Shown here: positions 28,304 to 39,700 of the stretch, piece after piece
Layout: every line of letters starts with the position of its first letter
How positions within the stretch are numbered: position 1 is the first letter of the stretch
From: Gymnogyps californianus
Lineage: Eukaryota > Chordata > Aves > Accipitriformes > Cathartidae
DNA length: 64,000 nt
Direction: 5' to 3'
Assembly: GCF_018139145.2 (NCBI RefSeq)
Contig: NC_059500.1
Span: 34,081,437 to 34,145,436 of the forward strand
The notes under the pieces: generated by a model
Database searches by the model: none
What the model was told of the DNA's origin: nothing
Seen by the model: only the letters and a program-made list of their open reading frames with translations
Position numbers and translations under genes: made by a program

Positions 28304-29030
28304 CAAAGTTGAGGTGGATTGAAAACTGGCTGAACGGCCAGGTGCAGAAGGTGGTGATCAGTGGCGTAAGGTCTAGTTGGAGGCCAGTAACTAGTGGTGT
28401 ACCCCAGGGATCATACTGGGTCCAGTCCTGTTCAAAATCTTCATTAAAGACCTGGGTGGTGGGGCAGAGCACCCCTGCAGCAAGTTTGCAGATGACACAA
28501 AAACGGGAGGAGAGGCTGTTCGACCAGAGGGTCATGCTGCCATCCAGCAGGACCTCAACAGGCTGGAGAAATGGGCCGACAGGACCCTGCTGAAGTTCAG
28601 CCTGGAGAAGTGAAAAGTCCTGCACCTGGGGAAGATCAAGCCCATGCACAATATATGCTGGGGGTCACCCAGCTGGAAAGCAGCTTGATAGAAAAGGACC
28701 TGGGGGTGGACACTAAGTTGAACATGAACCAGCAATGTGCTCTTGCAGCAAAGGCGGCTGTCCTGGACTGCATTAGGAGGAGTGTCACCAGCACATCGAG
28801 GGAGGTGATCCTTCCCCTCTCCTCAGCACTGGTGAGGACACCCATGGAGTACTGTGCCCAGTTCTGGGCTCCCCACTGCAAGAGAGACATGGACATACTG
28901 GAGAGAGTCCAGTGAAGAGGCACAAAATTGACTGAGGAGCATCTGTCCTCTGAGGCAAGGCTGAGTGAGCTGGAACTGGAACCTGGAGAAGAGAAGGCTC
29001 AAGGGAGATCTCATCAATGTATATAAGAAT
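28304..29030 (+). mobile_element. CR1 LINE fragment with degenerate reverse transcriptase
   Basis: This is a remnant of a chicken-repeat-1 (CR1) non-LTR retrotransposon, the main LINE of birds. The translation shows WIENWLNGQVQKVV, then SWRPVTSGVPQGS and, in another frame, KFADDTK, where FADD (28485-28496) is the reverse-transcriptase palm motif. Farther on, in a third frame, come [38 protein letters not shown] and DMDILERVQ, which is the usual CR1 order up to the 3' part of ORF2. It is dead: a 1-nt loss just after GVPQGS shifts the frame, a TGA interrupts the next segment after SLEK (about 28612), and another frame change follows. It is 5'-truncated, as most CR1 copies are, and loses similarity near 29030 without the normal octamer tail. 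Confidence 0.93.
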
Positions 29031-31137
29031 TCTAAATTTTTGTTCCTAGTTGAAGATCTCTGTTCACTCTTGGTGAGTTAAATGGAGACTTGGTGGAAGG
29101 AAAGCTTTAGCATGATCAGCAAAAAGGCACTACTATCAACACCCTATGCTCTCTTCACACTCTCTGCTGGATCCTTACATATAATATTATGCTAGAGAAA
29201 TGACATAATCCTCACCCCCAAGTCTCTCTACACACTCATAAAATCCACTCCTGATTCGTAGAGGCATCAAACGCACTCACAGTGGAGGAAATATTCATTG
29301 TCTTAGAACTACACTTTTGAACAGGAGACAGAATATGATTGTGGAGGAACTTTCTCTGCTCGTTCAGCAGGTCTTCTGCATCTTAAATGTAGAAACCACT
29401 TGCCTGTACTGGAGTAAGACAGTGACCAGATGCGACAAACATTACTCCTGTGTTTCAGTGGCAGTTGGCTCAGAACCGCTGATGGACACAGTGTTAGTAG
29501 GTAAGAAGTACAGCTCTTTCTGATTACTACAGAAACTGGATAAAGAGCTCCAAGAACTACCAAGGAAGCAACCTGCATGAAAGAAGAAACATAAAGTTAA
29601 AAGAAAATATACAAAGGAAATGAAAATGGAAAAAGATAATAGACACAGGAAAGACAAATGGAAAAGAGGAGCCCTACACAAGTGACATTGATTTCACTTT
29701 ATTTCAGCTGTTTACTGTGCAAAGGTCCACACCTGAATTGTCTGTCTTCCCTGTACAGTCAAGGGAGAGGTGGTGATAATCCTGCCAGTGGCCAGTGTAG
29801 GAGTTCACTTTAGGATGACATGAATCACAGAAAAATTCCACTCCCAACACTGGCCACCTGTCCATGGTGAGAAATCATTACCTGTTCAGAAGCCAGCACA
29901 GACACACTCATGAAGTCGGATGAATCCCGATGCTATTTGCTGATCCCAACAGTGTTTAGTTGCCAAAGAGAACTGCTGCAAGATCAGGGGGATCTTGGGA
30001 TTAAAGTGCACCTCTGTCAGGGTTCTGAGACTACATACTTCTTCCTCTCTCACTTAATAAACACTTTCTGCAGACCTCTGCGTATCCTAAATATGGAAGT
30101 CCCTAACACTGACAGGGACCACGAATTGTTTTACAGTTTCTGAAGAAAGAGTATGGGGGGATGGGAGAAAGAAAGGATAAAACATTGAACAAGTGCAGGA
30201 GCAATATTGCCAGTAGGGAAAGGAGCATTTCTGCTCTGCTTTTCCCTCCTTCCCTTCCAGATTCTGGGGCACTGCAATAAAAAGCAGAGGACAATGCAAA
30301 AAAAGAAGAAACACAGAAATTCCGCCCCGGTAGCTCTGCAATCTCACCCTGTCCATTTTCCTCAATAAGAAGTGTTGGCCTCCTCTTTTTCTGGCAAAAA
30401 CACAACTTCTGAATATAAACATAATGAAAAGAGTTCACGAACCTAAGATACTGTGCAGAAAAAAAAATTACAAAAACATGTTTATTTTGCTGGTCTTGGT
30501 GTTGTGCCTTGTGACCCAAACATGATTTGTTGACTGCTGTCGGTATCTGGGAGTGGGAAGAGCAGGTATAAATAGCTAATCTATTTCTCGGGTTCTCCCT
30601 GATAATATTTCAAAGTCATTCTTAGAACTGCCAGTTTAACTGTGGCAATGACAAAGTGATCACTACCTGGGTGACTGCAGATAGCATGAACAGCCTTTGC
30701 AAAATTCATGATGCACTGGAACACCAGGTATGAAACTGAATTCATAGCCAGGTGTGACTTTTGCCCAAAAGCTACCAAAAATGCTGTTTCTGATTTTCCT
30801 GAAACTCTGTTGAACTGTTAATACTGCTAAGTACCAACACTGATGGACATTGCCAAATTAACTTCCATGTTCTGGAAGAGAGCCTCAGCTCAGTCACCAA
30901 GATAGGAACCTGTAAAAAATTATGATTGAAGAGTCTGACAAATTATATGGATAGTGCTGGAATAAAACCAGTTGTACAGCCCGTGAACACTGAGGTTTTA
31001 AAAAATGCACGAATGCCATGAAATGCCTGCTTACCTGGTGTCTATATTGTCTTTAGAGCTGCAGTTCTTCTCCTGGTACAGTTTTTTTCACAAGTGGTGC
31101 ACTTTCCTGAAAAGCAGGGACTGCAATGGCTTGGCAT

Positions 31138-31165
31138 TTTTTAGCAAAACATGTTTTGCTAAAAA
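31138..31165. repeat. 28-bp perfect palindrome
   Basis: TTTTTAGCAAAACA and its exact reverse complement TGTTTTGCTAAAAA meet with no spacer (centre between 31151 and 31152). No flanking target-site duplication seen. Confidence 0.95.
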
Positions 31166-31879
31166 GTTCCTGGTCTGCTGTTGTAAGTAGGGCACGACTT
31201 CACAACTGGCACTATTTAGCTATTAAGCTATTGAAACTCTGGACCAATTTTCATCAAAGTGGAAAGCAGGGGAGAGGTCCAAAGAAAATCAGTGGCTTCC
31301 CCTAAGGAAGAGGATGTCATGGCATGCTACCTGTGGACTAGTTAATTGGCACATGGTTGACTCTGCCCAGCCACAGCACGTCTACACGCACAGCATGCAG
31401 CAGTTGGGGAACAAGGTAGGGACTAACGTCAGGTAAATGTGGGAGGGATGGGGTTAATGTGGAAGAACACCATCAGGTCCAGGGACAGGATCACAGGAAA
31501 GCAGATTCCTGTGCTTTCAGGCTATGGCCTGCTTTACTTTTGACGGGTATCTTTTGTAAAGAAGCTTGAGCCATTATGGCATACATAAAAATAGTCTTGA
31601 CTCAGTAGAGCACTGGTGAAGACACTTTCGCCAAACATGAGAGAACCATCCCTGAAAGCATCATTTTTGCAGTGCATCTTGCACCTCGCTCTGTGTTTAG
31701 AACTGCTAACATGTGCCTGCCTCAAAAATGAGCTGGAGTGCATTAGGAGTGTGTGCCTAGGTCTACCATTCCTAGTCAACTCTATAATGGGATGGTGAAG
31801 TCGTTATTTCTATTTCCTACATATGCACCTGTTTGGTTTTGTGGTTTGTTTTTTTTTAGAAGTAAATTTAGAGAACTGT

Positions 31880-32022
31880 ACAGTAATATAGATCAGAAGG
31901 GGCAATTGCCTACACAGATCAGGGTCAACTTAGAACAGGTTGCTTAGAGTGTTGTCCAGGTAAGTCTTGAATGTCGCCAAGGATGGATATTCTACCCCTT
32001 CGCGCCACTTGTTCCATCATTT
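31880..32022 (-). mobile_element. CR1 LINE 3'-region fragment, reverse orientation
   Basis: Read on the minus strand, this segment resembles the CR1 region just upstream of the 3' terminus, where the consensus has a TCCATCCTTGGAGA-like block, then CTGGACA and CAACCTG. On the plus strand the landmarks are AACAGGTTGCTTAGAG, TTGTCCAGGTAAGTCTTGAA and CCAAGGATGGA. It is diverged and its ends are uncertain. A G-rich hairpin-prone tract (TTGGGGT ... ACCCCAA) follows at about 32021-32046. Confidence 0.75.
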
Positions 32023-35000
32023 GGGGTGGGGGTGGGGGAAACCCCAATGTCTATATATCGATTTGATCATATTTGCGTATGGTTTCTTGGATAAAACAGA
32101 GAAAAGATGAATTAATATTTGCAGGTAGAAAAATTAAAATTTGCAGTAGAAAATAAATATTTTCCTTTGTTCACAGTCAAATAGTGCAGCTTATTGGCAC
32201 ATGACATTTTTTAGATGGCTAACTGAAACCTTTTTAAGAAGTTGGGTGTGTATTTTAATCAGCAAGCACATTCCAAGTTATACTGACCAATGCGGATAAA
32301 GTTTTAAAAGGGATAAAACTTCATGATAAGAAGTCGCTAGGAGATACCTTTTAGGAGATATGATGAAACATTTGTAGGAACAAAGACGCTTTCATTTCTG
32401 CCTGTTCATATGCCTTCAGGCCCTGCCTAGAGGTATGCACCGCTGGAATACTGGACTTTCTCACCATGATGAACAAGACCATCAAAAATATTTTTTTACA
32501 CTGATTACAGACAGGTGGAGAATTCAAAGTAGGTTCCAGTCAAGTGTTTTTGTACAATGAATAAGGATGAGTCTCAGCAATTAATTCTGGAAATCTCAAA
32601 AATCTCATTTTTCAGTTTTTAAGAAGTGAGGCACACAAGTGAGCTTTCTTGCAGGAATACTCTTGGTATTAAGCATGATCTAAACCACTAGGTTTATACG
32701 CATAAACCATGTCTCCAATCCATGATTGTCCTGGCAAAAATACAAGGAATCGTGGTCTTTTTCTACTTTGTTTCATGCTGTGGGAGTTAAAGTCCTCAAG
32801 GGCATCAGGGACAGAGAAATTTTTGTCCGTTAGTGATTTATAAAAGTTGCTAGTCCTAGAATGGGAGTTATGTGCTATATACCTAGATCTTGCAGAGAAG
32901 TTGTGCTTCAGTAAATAATTGCTGGAATTCGCTAATTCCATGCTAACTGTGCTTTCTTTTTCTAACCCCAGGTACCCACCAAGGGAAGTTGTTTTCTACT
33001 TATCCTCATGACCAAGCTGGTAACTTTATGATTCAAAGTATGTTAGTCTTGATAATATATAATACGACATATAATAAGAGTATGTTTGAGGCATAATAAA
33101 ATATTGAGATCAGGAGAGTCTTTTCACCAGCTCTAAGTCACCTGCCAAACTGTCAAATCAGAATCTCTGCAAAATTTTGTTTTGGTAACAACTTTCACTT
33201 GAAACTGAAATAAATACTTTGTGTCTGGCAGTCTCAAACCAATCGTAACGTGTTGCTCTGGCCTGGAAGTTCATGTTTCGACTTCCTGAAGTAACTAGAT
33301 TAGCTGGGATATACCCAAATCCTCGGTGAGCAAGCCCTGAGAAAATACTGAGTTAACTTTGATCTTGGTGTCATACCTCTAGTCCTCAGAAACATATTTT
33401 CACATTACTCCTGTAAGCATTTAAACAAATGCACTAAACAAAGCATTTAAGCATACGCCTCTTAAGCAAGGCATATCATGTCAGAGGCACTTGAAGTCGT
33501 ACTGAGCTGTCGAACAAGGATCAAGAATGCAATGTTGAATTAGGGATGTACAGCCCTTCTTTGGCTAGCTCTCAGCAATGGGACACATTTCACAGTCAGA
33601 GATGGGATGAACTTCCTCTCTTACAGTCAATGGCCTACCTTCTAAAGCTAGTGGGGCTATTGTCAAAACCCTTGACTGATCTCAGACAACTCATCTGTGC
33701 TGTAATAAATACTGTTGAAGCTGTGTCTTTCATGAAGTGCTGCTAGCCATTCCAAGAGTACCTGCTTGTGTTTTATTTAAAAGCAAACCAAATATTTGCA
33801 TAAAACTTACACGAAATTTAAATATGAGTTCAGTTCACCTGTTGGCAGATTTAATTTATGCCGGGTAGGTGTGTTGGTTAGTTTTCTCCCTGGCTCGTTT
33901 AAAGAACTTCAAAATGTAAAGAGCAAGTGCTGAGTCTTGGAGTGAGGCATAGTTCCTTGTGTTGTTGATGGAAATGTGCAGTAAGTGTTGACCTTAAAAG
34001 ATGTGAGAGTAAACTCAAATACTTCCAACTCTTCGTTACAGAAGTACTACAGTACTCCATTGCAACAACAGACCAAATAGTATGCCAGGCAAGTAACTAC
34101 TGTAACTACATTAGCATGCCATTTGGTGCAGCAAAAAGGCTTCAGGTATGGCAAATATTAGAGGAAGCCTCTTTTGTCTCTCTTACTGAAAAATAAGTGC
34201 ATAGCACTTGACCTTTTTACCAGGGAGCAGCATTTTGTCATTCTGCACAGTATCACTGAATACGGCACACGGCTGTAAGCACAGGAACCAGAACTGCAAT
34301 GTTATTCCCTTCATAGGCTTCCTTTTCCCATGTGTCATGACTACTTTTGTCAGGCATTGAAATGTAAGTGGTTTCTTAGTCCCTTAAGGCAGCCAGTGCA
34401 CTTAAGGGAAAGACTGGATATGCTTTTCAAGTCAGAACTTTCACATACACTTCAACTATTCCTTGAGCTGCTTTGCAGAGTCAATCAGAGCCCACAGAAA
34501 TATGACAAAGTAACTCCCTGGCAGTGAAGGCAGTGACAGGGAGCAGCTTCCTTTGCCCCTGTGATCCTGACACTAATCCACAGGGATGGATCTGGTGCCA
34601 TAGGGTGCCCCACTGATAGCAGAGGTGTCAAGACTGCTTCTGCAGAGTGGAGGCCTGACACTGCAAAGATACTCCCGCCAAATCTATGTGCTAATATTAA
34701 GGAAAACTAAGCAAAGCCAGGTGGCTTTGGATTGCATGAATTTCAAGCCTTTTTTCCAGGAGGTTGTTCCTTCTCTTTTTGAATTCTGAATTTCACGTTG
34801 AAATTTAAGGTTAGAGGAACGAGAATTGAGACACAACGTAAGCAACGATCAAAAGCTGAAGTTTTCTGTGACCGTTACCTCTCTGATTTTTCAGAAACTC
34901 CAGGTTACTCCAGTGACAAAAAATGCCCCCAGCCTGGACAGCACTTTCAAGCTTCCTTAGAAAAAGGCTGAGTATGTGGAGAGTCCAAAGCCTCTAATAC

Positions 35001-36660
35001 ACCCTTGAAGTTTTATCCTGATAGATAATAAATCTGACACATTTACTACACTCTTAGAGGAACAGAAATCCAAATAGTGTCAGAATTCTTTGCTGTACTC
35101 AAATCCAACTGGTTTAACTGTCCAACCCTTCAATATTTTCCTAGCTATATTTATTTATAAGAAGGTATTTAGAATTCCCTGTCAGAGAGACGCTGTGAGT
35201 AAACTACCTCTTAGAGAAGCTAACCTTTTCACCATGTTTTCTCTTGATGGTCTTTTGATATACTGTCATGTAGGACTGTAAATAAAAACTCACTGGTTTC
35301 TTTGATAAAGGGATTCAGGAGAAGAAATCCTACCCTACATATCAATCCTGCAGACATTTGCAGCTCCAATTCCAGAAAAAAAAGGTTGCCATGAATGCAA
35401 ATACAGAAGCCCTTAACAGACTAACACAAGACTCAATCTGTCACTATCTAGTATTTGGAGGGGATGTATTAAGATAGAAATCAAGACTTCTCAGAAAATT
35501 CCCTGCATTGTGAGATAGGTGATAAAGGTACAATGACAAGACAAAAGAAGGTCAGTGTAAAACAGTTTCAAAAGAAGAATCTGTTGAAATCCACTGTAAT
35601 ATGAATCTGAACGTGAAATATCTGCATTAGAAAAGACTGAAGGAAAAAAAGTCTTACTAGTACTGCAAAGTTTATGTCCAGAACCTGCATGCTAAGATGA
35701 GGGGAAAACCTAATGCTTTCCCATGGAACTGAGAAGTAACAACAGTTGCCATCCTGCATGAGAATAACTATGTGAGCTTTCAAAGTTTTCCCTTTAAAAC
35801 TGAAAGCAGTATTTCTCTAGTAAAAATAGTCAGGGCTGGGAAAACTACTGCCTCTTGCTTTCATATCCCAAATAAAAAGAAGTCAAAACTCTTTCAAAAT
35901 AGACCAGACTTGAGGTTTTCTTCCTATCAAAGAAAACGTCCATCAGGGTAGGAAGGACTCAGTTTTCAGTCCTTCCTCTCTCAGAACTGGACAAGTCAGC
36001 AGAATCTGGAGACCGGGGGACTGGCATTGTGTGAGTTTGTGGTGGCTGGTGTTACCAGAATTCTCAGCTTCGGAGCAGCCTGAGGCTGAGAAGAAACGCC
36101 TTCCAAAGAAAATGTCATTGATCCTGCTGTGTTCTTGTAAAAGGAGTTGTTTTATATGAATCAATATTTTTCATCAAAAAGTTTCTAAAAAATCCCAGTC
36201 AGTTTTAACCTCTATTCAGTTTTCATAGTCAGGTTTGTGAACTGCAGTGTCCTGCAATAAGCAGACATCAAGAGCGCAGTACTGCAGCAGAAAGCAAAGC
36301 AGAGCTGCTACAGAAACGATGCAGAGAACCTCCCCAACTCTCTCAATGCTTTTTAGAGATTGTTCATTTGCACAGTGGGGGTCAGCTTTCAGGGGTTCTC
36401 TGCCTGGTCATTATTTTCACAACATGTCTGTCACTCAGCTGACGGGATACTTCCATAGTGAATGCTTGTTGTGGTTTGCCTCTTGCGTATGGTTCTTGTA
36501 ACAGAAGTGTACCATATTATTAGAGCAACATGGGGACAGAAGCCTCAGCTTTAATTTCACTTCTTTAAAGTAGGGGTACACTTGTAAGAAACTAATCTAA
36601 TTTATAACAAATTAATAGTAAGGAACGGAAACCAAAATGTTGTGACTAATGTACCTATCT

Positions 36661-36740
36661 TTGGGTAGGCCCTGCTTTGATCAGGGAGCTGAACTGGGTA
36701 GATGACCTAAAGCCTAAAGTATTTCATGATTCTATGATAA
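36661..36740 (+). mobile_element. CR1 LINE 3'-end fragment
   Basis: Short CR1 3' terminus. It has a CCTGCTTTGATCAGGGAGCT block, then a TAGATGACCT block, and ends in ATTCTATG (36729-36736), the single octamer left of the CR1 tail. The copy is diverged (AAGCCTAAAGT replaces the usual CCAGAGGTCCC region). Confidence 0.8.
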
Positions 36741-39700
36741 AGTTCCAACTATGAATAATTACGTTGCCCTGTTAGCATATAACTGCAGGTCTTCTGGTGT
36801 GCAATAGCAGCCTGAAAAACTAAGTTTTCCTCAGTAAAATGCCTAAGCGGTTGCTAAAGTGCCAGCAAAATCAAAAGAGAAACGTTCGTTGAGGGTGACG
36901 ATAAGGGGAATTTCTACATTGCGTAAATCAGAAACCGAGGGCTTGGGCCTAAAGCTGTCCTGTTCCCTTTGTTCAGTCTGAACCCTGGGCACAAACACCC
37001 ACTGAATCCCACCCAGAAGTCTAAAATCTCAGTACAGAAATCTCATCTCAAGCGTGAACATGATGTGCAATAGTCCAAATTAGGTCAAGCTTACACAATT
37101 TAAACCAACCCAGATTTAAACTGCTGCTGAAAAGGGCTGGCATATCTGTCTCCTTCCTTCTCTCTTCCCTGCCTCAACATTTGCACAGCTGATCCTGCTG
37201 ATCTGCTAGGACCAGGTTAATAATTTCTTTTTTAGCTTTTCAATTTTTTTCTTTTTTTAAAATGAGGTTCATTTTCTGCCTGATGATTTATCTGATCTTG
37301 CTCAGCACATGGTATCATCAACATCTAATGCAAGGGAAGTGGAAGCAGCAGAAAGCAGTCCCCAAGTCAAAGAGGAAACAGCACTCTTACTAACAGTTCA
37401 GATTTTATCTACTGCCCATGTAGTCACAGCTCCAGGCTGGTGTCTTCCATGCACCCTCCCTCCACCATTTTGTGCTACTCTTTCAGGAATATCCACAAGA
37501 CAACAGTAACTCCTCTACCTCACCCTATTCACCTTCTCCTTCACGGGTTGCCAAAAATCTTTTTAGGAATAAAACAATAATAAATAACCCCACAACACCC
37601 CAGAGTTCTAGTTTCTGTGTTAGCAAGTAACTGAAAGTTAGCAATAACAGGGCTTCTAAGTGAGAGTGAGAATTAGTGAGTGCTAGCAAAACCTGGATTA
37701 AAGTTATTGCTTTTCCTCTCTCCCACCCAGACAAGGCTGGCTACATAACTTGCCCGACCCTGTGAACCTCATGCCCTGTTTGCTAAGGTAGCGTTAGCTA
37801 AAGAGCAGGTGGATGGAGAGTGCTAAATGAATTGCTGGTAAATAGTTTGGCCAACATACCTACAGTCTCCTGGAAAAGCCTTTCTTTTGTCCCGGTGCAG
37901 TAAAAATTACAGGCAGAGGCAAAAGACGTTCATGCTTCTTCATAAAAATCAGTCTCCAAAACTGCCTAGCCTGTCTCGACTTCTACAGCCCTCATCTTGC
38001 CCTTCCTCCTCTCCCAAAAGACTGGCAAGCATGACTCCCTCGCCTGCACAGGAGCAGCCAGCAGCCCTCTAAGGGAAAAGGACAGAAATTGGACCACAGT
38101 CCAGGTGCAGCGTTTAGCAGTGCCTGGGAAGTGCTGGTTGGGAGACACGGAGGCTGCTGCATGGGCAGCATCCACCTCTGCAGCTGCCGTAGCCTCAGAG
38201 GTGTCAGGAATTGCAGCATTTCTTCTGTGGGCTGGATGTGAAAGGCAGGGTCAGGGCAGGCAGAGCAGGGGGACAGGGGCCTGTTTAGTTTTCTGCATCT
38301 TCAAATCATTCTCCACTCCCTTTCTTTATCATTTCTTCCCTGAACTTTGGTGACGGGATAGGGGCAGGTGAGTGGCCTCTTCCCCTTGCTCTGCCCAAGA
38401 ACTGGGCATTTCTTTGGTCCAGGGTTGCAGTAACTGCTCACAGGTCCCTACAAAGGCCACTGCAGGATGGGGTGGCCTCAACTTTGCCTCAAACCATCCT
38501 ATTTAGCAAAAAATTGGAAGCACTAAAGAGCGTTCTCCTCCAGAAGCCATGTGCAGAAGATATCCCAGTATCTACAGCAGCCTGAAATAGTGATCATGCA
38601 TTTTCATAATCTGCCCTAACAAGATTGTGCTGCATCAGACTACACACTCATAGGTGCTGTTAATTGAGTTTACAGTAGTGGTGATTAAACTGTCTGCTGG
38701 GTAAATCCAGACCGTTGTACATATCTTACCAAGCACATGAGAAAGTAGTGCAGAAAGAGCATACATTTACTGACTATCAGACAATTTCTGAGAAGGCTAT
38801 ACAAAACACTTAAAAAATAAAACTGCACATTTCAATAGTCCCTTCACAACAACTTTCCTGTCATAATGAAAATACCAGGAGATCAGGAACAATCATAGTT
38901 AGGGCCTTGTTCATATAGGCCTGATGACAGACAATGCAAGTCAAAGGGCATTTGACCTTGAAATCCTTCATACAAGAGCCTGCCTCTTTGCCTGATGGTC
39001 TGATTCTGAGCACTTGTTTGCTGCTGAACCAGAAGATGCAGCCACATGATTAAACCACATGATGTTACTTATCTTCCTTTGCTACTGCTAAAGTGGATTG
39101 AGGTATTTGTTAATTTTCTTTCATCAGACAAAAAAAGGAGTCACTGCACTGAGGCTGCAGACCGTCGGCTTAAAAACCATCCTTCCTTTAGTTGGCCATT
39201 AGGACTTGACTGAGGCTCAGTGTTACTTTTGTATGGTATTAAGGGGGTAATTTAATAGTGCTATAAGCCTAAGGCATAGCATTAGAATAGATTCAAAAGG
39301 TCCAAGCTCTTTTTTTAAATGAAAATATGATTATTTATTGAGAACATTAAGTAATTTTATAACCAATGGCCCTGTTGTTTACCCTATGTAGTTCATCAGG
39401 ACAACTTTAGGCTAATTTTTTCTCTTATTAGTAAGACGGCTGTTTGAATGCAAAACAAGTCAATTATTTATGATAAAGTCCTCTGTTTCAATAGTGTTGA
39501 AGGAATATGAAGTTGCATTTCTCAGATTTGCACTCAAAAAGCTGGAAACTAGGAATATACTTTTAAAATAATGAATTGCAGCCATTTGAATTTAAAACAT
39601 TAGACTTCTATGATCAAATAAATCAGATCTAGCAGAAACAATGATCATAACTGAGCACAAAATATTTCCCCTCTCCCCCAACAGCTGACATCTCTTTATC

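Larger units (their letters stand above)
29031..36660. other. Non-coding stretch between CR1 copies
   Basis: Apart from the CR1 piece at 31880-32022 and the palindrome at 31138-31165, no gene or named repeat is evident. The sequence at 33421-33500 (TAAGCATTTAA, CAAAGCATTTAAGCATACGC) faintly recalls the foldback repeat at 52543, but not enough to call. Confidence 0.65.

Noticed and set aside
28287..28923. Minus-strand open frames of 95-120 codons
   Set aside because: Antisense shadows of the CR1 reverse-transcriptase region.
33421..33500. Segment resembling the foldback repeat at 52543
   Set aside because: Only scattered similarity (AAAGCATTTAAGCAT); arms do not pair convincingly.
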